Notes under the pieces: model-generated
Seen by the model: the letters and a program-made list of their open reading frames with translations, nothing else
What the model was told of the DNA's origin: nothing
Databases searched by the model: none
Translations under genes and position numbers: made by a program
Shown here: positions 56,705 through 64,000 of the stretch, one piece after another
Numbering within the stretch: the first letter of the stretch is position 1
Layout of the letters: each line of letters begins with the position of its first letter
Assembly (NCBI RefSeq): GCF_021728295.1
Contig: NZ_JAKJXE010000003.1
Location: 372,001 to 436,000 of the forward strand
Origin: Pseudomonas petrae
GTDB lineage: Bacteria; Pseudomonadota; Gammaproteobacteria; Pseudomonadales; Pseudomonadaceae
Direction of reading: 5' to 3'
Length of the DNA stretch: 64,000 bases

Positions 56705-57625
56705 GTGAATCACACGACTGCTTTACCCATTGTGGTTGCTGGCGCTACAGGAGACTTGGGCCACCGCGTAGCCCGGGCGCTGGTTGAGCGCGGTGCCCAT
56801 GTCGTAGCGCTGGTTCGGCCAGGCACTGAACAAGCGCGGCTGGCGGGCCTGCGCAATAGCGGCGTTGCGATCACGCCCGTTTCACTGGATGACGCTCAGG
56901 GCCTGCGCCGTGCCGTTGCCGGCTCGGGTTGCGTGGTGTCTACGCTCAACGGCCTGGGAGAGGTGATCATCGAGCAGCAAGGCAGGCTGTTGGAGGCCGC
57001 TGTAGCCGCTGGGGTGCCTCGGTTCATTCCCTCGGATTATTCGCTCGACTACACCCGTACCCGCCCTGGTGAAAACCGCAACCTGGACCTTCGCCGGCGC
57101 TTCGCCACCCAACTCGATACGGCCGACATCGCCGTCACCTCTGTCCTCAACGGCGGCTTTCTGGAGCTGCTCGAGGGCGACGCGCCTATCGTGCTGCCCG
57201 GACGCCGAGTACTGCATTTCGGTGACGCACAACAGCCGCTGGACTTCACTGCCAAGGACGACGTAGCCGCCTTCACCGCCGATGCCGCGCTCGATCACCA
57301 CACGCCGCGTTTTCTGCGCATTGCCGGCAACAGCGTGACGCCTGCGCAGATTGCCAACATCCTGACCGAGCTGACCGGGCAGCACTACCGCACACTGCGC
57401 CCCGGGAATATCGGCACACTGTCCGCCCTTATCTCCGTGGTGCGCGCGCTTACGCCTGCCAGTAAAAAGCCCTTCCCCGCCTGGCAAGGGATGCAATACC
57501 TGCGAGACATGATGAGTGGGCGCGGCAAGCTGCTCAATCTGGACAACGACCGCTATGGCCAACGTGAATGGGCATCCGCCCGTGACACATTGGCCCGTAC
57601 CCATGTGCAAGGGATCAACCCATGA
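56705..57625 (+). CDS. NmrA-like NAD(P)-binding oxidoreductase
   Basis: 306 residues from a GTG with AGGAAGG upstream. The nucleotide fold is IVVAGATGDLGHRVARALVERGA, followed by ALVRPG and an aromatic-alcohol-reductase-type segment (RFIPSDYSLDYTRTRPGENR, with the K replaced by R). Members reduce or sense NADP(H). The TetR regulator is divergent and the epoxide hydrolase overlaps the stop by four bases, so a small inducible detoxification or catabolic operon is likely. The substrate is unknown. Confidence 0.85.
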   Translation: MNHTTALPIVVAGATGDLGHRVARALVERGAHVVALVRPGTEQARLAGLRNSGVAITPVSLDDAQGLRRAVAGSGCVVSTLNGLGEVIIEQQGRLLEAAVAAGVPRFIPSDYSLDYTRTRPGENRNLDLRRRFATQLDTADIAVTSVLNGGFLELLEGDAPIVLPGRRVLHFGDAQQPLDFTAKDDVAAFTADAALDHHTPRFLRIAGNSVTPAQIANILTELTGQHYRTLRPGNIGTLSALISVVRALTPASKKPFPAWQGMQYLRDMMSGRGKLLNLDNDRYGQREWASARDTLARTHVQGINP

Positions 57626-58776
57626 CCTACCCTCTCGAGTCGTTCCCCCTTCATATTCCCCAGGCGCAACTCGACGATCTGGCCGAGCGCCTGGCGCAAA
57701 CCCGCTGGCCTGATCCCGAGACCGTGTCCGACAACAGCCAGGGACCTCGGCTTGAGCGCCTGCGGGCGCTGGTCGAGCGTTGGCGTAACGGCTATGACTG
57801 GCGGGCCACCGAAGCCCAACTTAACCAGTGGGACAGCAGCCGGACCGAGATCGACGGCCTTGGCATCCACTTTCTTCACATACGCTCGCCTCACCCTGAC
57901 GCCCTGCCCTTGCTGATGACCCATGGCTGGCCAGGCTCCATTCTGGAGTTCAGGGCGATGATTGGCCCCCTCACCGACCCGACTGCCCATGGCGGCGAGG
58001 CCAGCGATGCGTTCCATCTGGTGATCCCGGCGCTACCGGGTTTTGGTTTCAGTGATAAGCCACGTTCGCCGGGCTGGGGCGTGGGCAAGACTGCGGCGGC
58101 CTGGGCGCAATTGATGGACCGTTTGGGATATGGCCAGCGCTGGGCCGCCCAAGGTGGCGACTGGGGCGCAGCCGTAACCACCGCACTTGGACACATGCGC
58201 CCGCCCGGCCTGATCGGCATTCACCTGAACATGGTGATGTACCAACCCACTGAAGATGAAATCGCGCAGGCCACCCCTGAAGAGCAACGCATGCTGGCTG
58301 ACGCGCAACGCTATGAGCGAGAGCTGTCCGGTTACATGAAGGTGCAAAGCACCCGGCCGCAGTCGATAGGCTTCTCCCTAACGGATTCGCCCGTTGGCCT
58401 GGCGGCGTGGTTTTACGCGCTGTTTCAGGATGCCTCTGACAGCGGCGGAGCACCCGAGCGGGTCATCGAGCTCGATGCGCTGATCGACGACATCATGCTG
58501 TACTGGCTGCCTAATGCGGGTGCCAGCTCGGTCCGTTTCTATTGGGAGGGGATGCGCGAAATGCAACAGCAAGGCCCTGCACCCGCCGTCCCCATCCCTG
58601 CGGGCGTGAGTATGTTCCCGGGCGAGCTGCTTCGCCTGTCACGGCGCTGGGCACAGGCGCGTTTCGATGACCTGCGGTTCTTCGCTGACGCCGAGCACGG
58701 CGGCCACTTCGCTGCCATGGAGAACCCGGGAACGCTCACCGCGCATGTGCGTGAGACCTTCCGCCTGTTGCGTTGA
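57622..58776 (+). CDS. Epoxide hydrolase, alpha/beta-hydrolase fold
   Basis: 384 residues. The N-terminal EHN domain (FPLHIPQAQLDDLAERLAQTRWP) precedes the hydrolase core: the oxyanion motif HGWPGS, the nucleophile Asp in GGDWGA, and the catalytic His in HGGHFAAMENP. A lid tyrosine is present in MLYWLPNAGAS...YWEG. It hydrolyses epoxides to diols. It overlaps the NmrA-like gene (ATGA). Confidence 0.93.
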   Translation: MTYPLESFPLHIPQAQLDDLAERLAQTRWPDPETVSDNSQGPRLERLRALVERWRNGYDWRATEAQLNQWDSSRTEIDGLGIHFLHIRSPHPDALPLLMTHGWPGSILEFRAMIGPLTDPTAHGGEASDAFHLVIPALPGFGFSDKPRSPGWGVGKTAAAWAQLMDRLGYGQRWAAQGGDWGAAVTTALGHMRPPGLIGIHLNMVMYQPTEDEIAQATPEEQRMLADAQRYERELSGYMKVQSTRPQSIGFSLTDSPVGLAAWFYALFQDASDSGGAPERVIELDALIDDIMLYWLPNAGASSVRFYWEGMREMQQQGPAPAVPIPAGVSMFPGELLRLSRRWAQARFDDLRFFADAEHGGHFAAMENPGTLTAHVRETFRLLR

Positions 58777-59020
58777 TACCTTTGCTTTGCTGGCTTGAGC
58801 GGCGGCACAGGCATCACATCGTCCAATCTGTAACAAAAACGAGAAAAATCTTCCGCCTGTAGAAGCTTTCCTACTATAAAAGGCTGCCAGCGACGCGCCG
58901 TGCACTTAAGTATCAAAATCGGAATCGCAAGAAACCACGCAGTCAGCAACGTATAAAACAAGCACCACCCAGGACATCCGGGAAGAAACTTACTACTCAT
59001 GGACCATAAGGAAATTTCAA

Positions 59021-59446
59021 ATGAACACGACAGATCAAGTACAAAGCCGGAGCGCGTATAGCGAGAAATGGCAGCAACGTTTCTCATTTTTTGACGAGCA
59101 TGGCGCGCCAAACTCGCCGACTTTCAAGCCAGCATGGCTGAAGCTGCCTCTCAAACAAAGGATCAAGGTCAACGCGAACATCATCGCGTTTTTCTTCGGC
59201 CCGATTTACCTGTTCGTCCTGGGCTTGTGGAAGAAAAATCTGACGTTGATCGGCATTTTGCTGGCCATCAGTATCGTGTCGGAAATCTTTTACTCCGCAA
59301 CCAACTTTGCCTACGCCAAACAGCTTGACTTGGCTGTGGGTGTCGTCATAAACGCCCTGTACGCAAGGACCACAAACTACGCCTATTACCTCAAGGAAAT
59401 TAAAGGCGAACAAGGCTGGAACCCGTTCAAAGGCATGCGTTGGTAA
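59021..59446 (+). CDS. DUF2628 small membrane protein
   Basis: 141 residues. A soluble N-terminus (YSEKWQQRFSFFDEHG) is followed by FKPAWLKLPLKQRIKVNANIIAFFFGPIYLFVLGLWKK and a second helix pair (LTLIGILLAISIVSEIFYSA). The layout is that of DUF2628, of unknown function. The 244 bases upstream hold its promoter; no terminator is obvious after it. Confidence 0.8.
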   Translation: MNTTDQVQSRSAYSEKWQQRFSFFDEHGAPNSPTFKPAWLKLPLKQRIKVNANIIAFFFGPIYLFVLGLWKKNLTLIGILLAISIVSEIFYSATNFAYAKQLDLAVGVVINALYARTTNYAYYLKEIKGEQGWNPFKGMRW

Positions 59447-59749
59447 GGTAAAGACGGACCGCAGAGCGTCGTAACTTTCACTGCCTCCGCGTTGTGAAAG
59501 ACGAGCCTTGCCATGGTGTTGCGCGCACGCGATGCCATGGCCGCTACAGCATGAGCCAGACATTCAGGCGTCGCCCGACATTAGCCTGAACTGGTCAGCG
59601 CATTCGACATGTAGTAAACGTGTCGGATGCTCTGGCTCGCTGATTCCAGCCCGTCACGATTTCAGCGGCGGCGGGCTGGTCAGGGAACATTGAGCGCTGA
59701 GGGAGCTCACACCTCTTGCCTTTGAACCGTCCTGTTGGTGACCCCCTCT
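59447..59749. other. Intergenic segment with a small hairpin
   Basis: About 300 bases with no gene. CGACATGT (59605-59612) pairs with ACGTGTCG (59618-59625), including one G-T pair, around a five-base loop. It may be a terminator remnant or binding site; nothing else stands out. Confidence 0.4.
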
Positions 59750-60880
59750 ATGGAACACATACTCCCGGAAGCCTGGCTGAACGCGCTGCCGTTGCCTTGG
59801 CTCAATACCCTCGTGGCCGCCGCCGTCGCGATTGGCATCGCACTGTTAGGACGCTGGATTGCGCTGGTCTTGCTCCGCCGCGTCGCGAAATCCTTCGTCT
59901 TCGCTCAACAGCTCATTCATCGTGCCGAGCCCCCGACGTTGTGGCTGATTCCACTGCTGGCCCTGCAAACCGTCTGGACTTCTGCCCCCGATGATCTGAT
60001 GTTGATCAATGGGGTTCGCCATCTGAACGGCATGCTGGTGGTGGCCGGGTTCACCTGGCTGGCGTTGAGTTGCGTGAAGGCCATTGGCGAAGCGGTCGCG
60101 ATCCGCAATCCGCTGGACATTGAAGACAACCTGCAAGCACGCCGGATTCAGACGCAAGTGCGGGTGCTGGTGCGCTGCCTTAATGTGCTGGTGCTGCTGT
60201 TCGGCACAGGGCTGATTCTGATGAGCTTCCCCCCGGTGCGTCAGATCGGCACCAGCCTGCTGGCATCGGCAGGGCTTGCGGGACTGGCCGCCGGTTTCGC
60301 CGCAAAGCCGGTGCTGGGCAATTTGATCGCGGGTCTGCAAATCGCGATATCTCAGCCGATTCGCCTGGATGACGTGGTGATCGTTGAGGGCGAGTGGGGA
60401 CGCATCGAAGAGATCAGCGGCACGTACGTGGTGCTGAAGATCTGGGATGAGCGGCGGATGGTGATTCCGTTGCAGTACTTCATCGAGAAGCCCTTTCAGA
60501 ACTGGACGCGCAACACGTCGAGCCTGATTGGCTCGGTGTTTCTGTGGGTGGATTACGCGCTGCCGCTGGAGGAGTTGCGCGAAGAGGCGGAGCGTATCTG
60601 CAAGGAAATCCCGCACCTCTGGGATGGCCGCGTCTGCGTGCTGCAGGTCACGGACACCACCGATAAGGCGATGCAATTGCGGGTGTTGTTGAGCTCAGCG
60701 GATTCATCGCGCAGTTGGGATGCGCGGTGCCACATGCGCGAACGGCTAATCAGTTTCGTTGCCCGGCAATACCCGCAGTGCCTGCCTCAGCTGCGTGCGG
60801 AGATGTCTTCGCGCACCGTTCAGCCGGAGCGCGAAGGCCACGAAGCGCCGACAGAAATCGCGCGTCAGCCGCCAGTCTAA
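59750..60880 (+). CDS. MscS-family mechanosensitive ion channel
   Basis: 376 residues from the ATG at 59750; a GTG at 59735 is equally possible, as neither has a clear ribosome site. There are at least four membrane helices. The last, pore-lining one is IGTSLLASAGLAGLAAGFAAKPVLGNLIAGLQI, the Ala/Gly-packed MscS TM3. The beta domain follows with QPIRLDDVVIVEGEWGRIEEISGTYVVLKIWDERRMVIP. It protects against osmotic downshock. A hairpin at 60898-60928 follows. Confidence 0.9.
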   Translation: MEHILPEAWLNALPLPWLNTLVAAAVAIGIALLGRWIALVLLRRVAKSFVFAQQLIHRAEPPTLWLIPLLALQTVWTSAPDDLMLINGVRHLNGMLVVAGFTWLALSCVKAIGEAVAIRNPLDIEDNLQARRIQTQVRVLVRCLNVLVLLFGTGLILMSFPPVRQIGTSLLASAGLAGLAAGFAAKPVLGNLIAGLQIAISQPIRLDDVVIVEGEWGRIEEISGTYVVLKIWDERRMVIPLQYFIEKPFQNWTRNTSSLIGSVFLWVDYALPLEELREEAERICKEIPHLWDGRVCVLQVTDTTDKAMQLRVLLSSADSSRSWDARCHMRERLISFVARQYPQCLPQLRAEMSSRTVQPEREGHEAPTEIARQPPV

Positions 60881-60897
60881 AAACAGGTAGCCGCAAG

Positions 60898-60928
60898 TTG
60901 CCCGGCCACCCGAGTGGTGGCCGGGCAA
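60898..60928. terminator. Hairpin between convergent mscS-like and DUF945 genes
   Basis: TTGCCCGGCCACC pairs perfectly with GGTGGCCGGGCAA around CGAGT. The 13-base GC-rich stem lies between two convergent genes. On the minus strand a T run follows only after about 14 bases, so it is imperfect as an intrinsic terminator but positioned as one. Confidence 0.65.
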
Positions 60929-60931
60929 GCC

Positions 60932-62419
60932 TCACTGTCCGCCGCTGAACATCACAAACTTGCCCATCATCGCTGCGGCAAACTGTTGCGCCGGCATCTT
61001 CACGCCGTTGAAGTCCACCACGTCGTTGGCATAATGCAGGCTGGAGACGATGTTGTCGCCATCGACCTTGCCCACTTGCAACATGACCGCCATGCCGCCC
61101 ACCGACTCTGCTGCTGCCTGCGCCTGTTGCGCGATGGCGGCGGGGTCAGTCAGACCCTCAGACTTGGCGCGCAGTGCGGCCAGGTCCTTGATCATCGGCT
61201 TGGAGAGCACCAGTTTGGCGTCCAGCTGAGTGAGCAACTGCTTGAGCAATTCCGCGCCCGGCTGATCAAGCGCCGAAGGATTACTCAAGTCCATGGACAG
61301 GCTGAACTGGCTCTCGCCGCTGGCCGTTTTGAGCGAGAGCTTTTCCAGCTCGATGTGCGGCTTGGCCCTCAGCATCTTGCTGACTTCGGCCTGCACCAGC
61401 GCCTGATCAGCCGGGCTCAAATGTGGCGTGTAGGTTTCACCCATCGCCGCGGCGGCTTGGGCTTGAGGCTGCACTTTCTCCTGATAGATCTTCATCAGCG
61501 CCTGGGTTGACGCGATGTCGAAGTTGCCGAACTTCCAGAGCATTTGCATGGCGCCGATGTCGCTGCCATTGAAGCTGATGTTACCGATGTCGTAGGTCAC
61601 CTGAGCATTCAGGTTGCCTTCCACTTCCTGCAACAGGCTGGTGTTGACGAAGTCTTTGAGCTGAATGGCAGGCTGGCCCGCCGCCTGGAACGTAGCCGAG
61701 GCGATCTTCGCATCGGTGTGGCCCAGGTAGAAACCCGATTTGCCCTTGGTGCCACCCGTGTTGAAGGTGAAATCCTTGAGCGTCAGGTGCACCGGGCCTT
61801 CTTCGGAGGTCGCGGTGACGTCGACGCTGCCCAGCACACCGTTGGCCTCAAGCTTCTGGCCATCACCCGAGCCCGAGGCATTCAGGGTGAAACCGGAAAA
61901 CTTGAACGCGCCGGTCTGATCGGTGAATTCGAATGGCAGCAACTCCACACGCCCCAATGCGGCGCGGTCATAGCCCATGCTGAAGTGGCCGGTCAGCGGC
62001 GGCTGGCCGTTGGTCATGGCAAACCATTTTTCGGAGAAGGCGTTTTTCTCGATCTGCATGTTGCTGGCGGCCATTACCGGTACCAGTTGCAGTGATTTCA
62101 CGCGGCTCCACGGCAATGGTCCGTGCTCGATGTTGTCGACAAACAGCAGCTCGACCGGCTGGCCCTCATTGAATTTGGGGTCCTGGATATTCAGCTTGTA
62201 GTGCGCGGTGCTGGTGAAGAAGTGGCGGTCCAGGGAAAGGAGCTCAACACTCGCCTTGCCTTCATGCCCGACGAAGGCGGCTTGAAGCTGCTGATTGCCT
62301 TGCTGGATGGCGTCATTGAGCGCGCCTTCCAGCCGTTTTCCGGTGTACCAGGCGCCAGCGGTGATGAGGACGCCCGCAACCACAATGACGCCTACGGCGA
62401 TGTTGACTGATTTTTTCAT
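60932..62419 (-). CDS. DUF945 (YdgA-like) family protein
   Basis: 495 residues from the ATG at 62419 (MKKSVNIAVGVIVVAGVLITAG), a signal anchor followed by WYTGKRLEGALNDAIQQGN, the usual opening of the DUF945 family. The rest is a repetitive beta-rich periplasmic domain (LSLDRHFFTSTAHYKLNI, then GPLPWSRVKSLQLVPVMAA). The role is unknown; relatives are envelope proteins. Upstream codons in frame lack a signal and are not used. Confidence 0.85.
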   Translation of the reverse strand: MKKSVNIAVGVIVVAGVLITAGAWYTGKRLEGALNDAIQQGNQQLQAAFVGHEGKASVELLSLDRHFFTSTAHYKLNIQDPKFNEGQPVELLFVDNIEHGPLPWSRVKSLQLVPVMAASNMQIEKNAFSEKWFAMTNGQPPLTGHFSMGYDRAALGRVELLPFEFTDQTGAFKFSGFTLNASGSGDGQKLEANGVLGSVDVTATSEEGPVHLTLKDFTFNTGGTKGKSGFYLGHTDAKIASATFQAAGQPAIQLKDFVNTSLLQEVEGNLNAQVTYDIGNISFNGSDIGAMQMLWKFGNFDIASTQALMKIYQEKVQPQAQAAAAMGETYTPHLSPADQALVQAEVSKMLRAKPHIELEKLSLKTASGESQFSLSMDLSNPSALDQPGAELLKQLLTQLDAKLVLSKPMIKDLAALRAKSEGLTDPAAIAQQAQAAAESVGGMAVMLQVGKVDGDNIVSSLHYANDVVDFNGVKMPAQQFAAAMMGKFVMFSGGQ

Positions 62420-62634
62420 GTATCGACTCGAAGATGTCCGTTCTTGAAGAGAGGTCTTGCCTTCCTTGACCCCGGAGGGTTTCGGCGCCACACAAAGCGG
62501 CCGAGCAGCACCTTGCGCTGCCGAGAGCCCGGCGAGATTAGCACTTGGCGAGAAGGTTTTGCAGCCGTTGCGCCTAGCCACGACGTTCGCCGAAGCGTTA
62601 GGCTGGACGCCAATTTGCTAACGGGATCGATGAG

Positions 62635-63327
62635 ATGAGCGAAGTGCAAAAGCCCAAGGGTCCGGTCAAGGCGGTTATCTTCGACATGGACGGCCTGCTG
62701 CTGGACACCGAAGGCATCTACACCGAAGTGACCGATACCATCGCCAAGCGGCATGGCAAGACGTTCGACTGGGCTGTGAAGCAGCATTCCATTGGCCGCG
62801 GCTCGCAGGATTTCGCTGAGTACGTGATCAGCGCGCTCGAGCTGCCGATGTCTCCCGAGGAGTTCCTGACCGTTCGCCAACCGATGCTGGACGAGCGCTT
62901 CCCGCACGCCTTGCCGATGCGTGGCGCCGAGGCACTGGTGCGTCACCTCGCCGAGCACAACATCCCGATTGCGGTGGGCACCAGTTCTTCCCTGCACTAT
63001 TTCCACGCGAAGACGAGCAATCACCGCGCCTGGTTTGAGCTGTTTAAAGACGTGGTGACGGCGGATCACGCCGAGGTCACAGCGGCCAAGCCTGCGCCGG
63101 ACATCTTCTTGGCCGCAGCGCGCCACCTTGGCGTAGACCCGAAGGATTGTCTTGTGTTTGAAGACTCGCCATTCGGCGTCACCGCTGCCAAGACCGCAGG
63201 GATGTATGCCGTGGCCGTGCCGGACTCACACATGCCGATCGAGCAATACGCGCACGCCGACCTGATATTGGGTTCGCTGACCGAGTTTCCTCTGGAGGAT
63301 TGGGGTTTGCCGGGATTTGCCCGCTGA
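62635..63327 (+). CDS. HAD-superfamily phosphatase (GS1/HDHD1-like)
   Basis: 230 residues. Motif I is FDMDGLLLDTE (nucleophile and acid Asp), motif II GTSSS, motif III K in AAKPAPDIFL, and motif IV VFEDSPFGVTAA. It is the subfamily IA sugar- or nucleotide-phosphatase type. The first 60 residues (YTEVTDTIAKRHGKTFDW) recall the pseudouridine-5'-phosphatase group. The substrate is unproven. It diverges from the DUF945 gene; a REP element follows. Confidence 0.92.
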   Translation: MSEVQKPKGPVKAVIFDMDGLLLDTEGIYTEVTDTIAKRHGKTFDWAVKQHSIGRGSQDFAEYVISALELPMSPEEFLTVRQPMLDERFPHALPMRGAEALVRHLAEHNIPIAVGTSSSLHYFHAKTSNHRAWFELFKDVVTADHAEVTAAKPAPDIFLAAARHLGVDPKDCLVFEDSPFGVTAAKTAGMYAVAVPDSHMPIEQYAHADLILGSLTEFPLEDWGLPGFAR

Positions 63328-63340
63328 TTATCTGAAATGC

Positions 63341-63425
63341 AGTAGCGCGCTTGCCCGCGATGGCGTTGGTCTACAACGAACGCGTGGACTGACTGAATGC
63401 ATTCGCGGGCAAGCACGCTCCTACG
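63341..63425. repeat. REP-type inverted repeat downstream of the HAD gene
   Basis: AGTAGCGCGCTTGCCCGCGA is repeated in inverse as ATTCGCGGGCAAGCACGCTC and CTACG. It is the same element type as at 38320-38408, with a longer loop and more mismatches. Confidence 0.85.
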
Positions 63426-63519
63426 TTGAGAGCGTAGTACTTCAAGCATTTGGCGCCCGCCTGGAAAGTCGACGCTTTTTTCATGCCGATAGGCTGCAGA
63501 TCAACTCGTACGTCTAGCC

Positions 63520-64000
63520 TCATCCAACACGCGTCAAATCGACCCCCAGCGCACGAGCAAACGCCTTGACCAGTGGGCTCCGGGGGGCGTTGTGTCTCAG
63601 GATGAGGTTGACGGGTGTGCGTAAAAAGATCAGGTCGGGCCGCAAGGCGCGCAGCTGACCGTCGCGGATCAGATTGCGCGTGTAATGTGCGGGGAGAAAG
63701 CCGATGAAACGGCCGGTCAGGATCATCATGGCGACCGCTTCTACTTGGGAGGCGGAGGCGCTCTGGCTGTCGGAATTGACGAAGCTCGCCTTGTCACGAT
63801 GGATCGCATACCGATGATTCACGATATCGAATGCGCGCAGGCTGTCGATGCTCAGAGCGCTGTCATCCGCCTCGAACAGCGGATGCCCCACTGCGCAATA
63901 CGCGTGGGAGGTCTCTTCGTACAACTCGAAATAATCAAACTCTTCGCGCCGCTGATACACCGGCACGATGCCAAGACTCACGCGCCCTTCGACCATTGCG
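63520..64000 (-). CDS. LysR-family regulator, C-terminal part (5' end cut by window edge)
   Basis: The frame is open to the right edge, giving 159 residues ending GVDLTRVG. VSLGIVPVYQRREEFDYFELYEETSHAYCAVGHPLF is the first lobe of the LysR effector-binding domain. AVAMMILTGRFIGFLPAHY is the hinge helix region, and RHNAPRSPLVKAFARALG the usual end. The helix-turn-helix lies outside the window. The target genes and ligand are unknown. Confidence 0.88.
   Translation of the reverse strand, partial: AMVEGRVSLGIVPVYQRREEFDYFELYEETSHAYCAVGHPLFEADDSALSIDSLRAFDIVNHRYAIHRDKASFVNSDSQSASASQVEAVAMMILTGRFIGFLPAHYTRNLIRDGQLRALRPDLIFLRTPVNLILRHNAPRSPLVKAFARALGVDLTRVG

Overview
The window is bacterial chromosome, and everything points to a Pseudomonas of the broad fluorescens/protegens lineage. 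The base composition is high in GC, and two inverted repeats (38320-38408 and 63341-63425) carry the extragenic repeat core GCTTGCCCGCGAAT typical of fluorescent pseudomonads. There is also a complete type VI secretion system (T6SS) whose gene order matches the HSI-I locus of Pseudomonas aeruginosa. This identification is inferred from reading the sequence; no database search was run.

Left region (1-8693) is accessory DNA. A leftward operon holds type I restriction-modification genes (hsdM, hsdS), a restriction-associated AAA ATPase and an HNH nuclease cut by the window edge; hsdR is not visible. Upstream, reading right, are a GIY-YIG nuclease with a zinc ribbon and a HEPN-like protein. Between them lies gene-poor DNA full of short direct repeats (GTTACACGC, GTGAAC and GGTTGAC families) and a duplicated 62-base block, which looks like control or maintenance DNA of an integrated element.

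The centre (8694-40379) is the T6SS. A DUF3592 membrane protein and a small glycine-zipper protein (8694-9728) look like a Tsi4/Tse4-type immunity-effector pair. The leftward half encodes tagQ, tagR, tagS, tagT, ppkA, pppA, tagF, tssM, tssL, tssK, tssJ and fha: the threonine-phosphorylation switch plus the membrane complex and baseplate adaptor. The rightward half encodes tssA, tssB, tssC, hcp, tssE, tssF, tssG, clpV and vgrG: sheath, tube, baseplate, recycling ATPase and spike. A Tae4-type amidase and a lipoprotein immunity gene sit between hcp and tssE. A short hairpin exposing GGA covers the tssA ribosome binding site and would suit RsmA/RsmE control.

From 40407 to 53387 is an Rhs effector array. 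One EagR chaperone gene is followed by two full-length prePAAR-Rhs genes, each with its own toxin tip and overlapping immunity gene. Then comes an internally deleted orphan Rhs core with a third tip and immunity gene, and finally a frameshifted Rhs N-terminus with a lone immunity gene. An antisense, frameshifted 3' fragment of uvrB is joined to the orphan core through a 15-base shared sequence. The array looks like a toxin-swapping cassette store.

The right region (53508-64000) is ordinary chromosome: an HBM-type chemoreceptor, a TetR regulator diverging from an NmrA-like oxidoreductase and an epoxide hydrolase, a DUF2628 protein, an MscS-type channel, a DUF945 protein, a HAD phosphatase and the C-terminal part of a LysR regulator.
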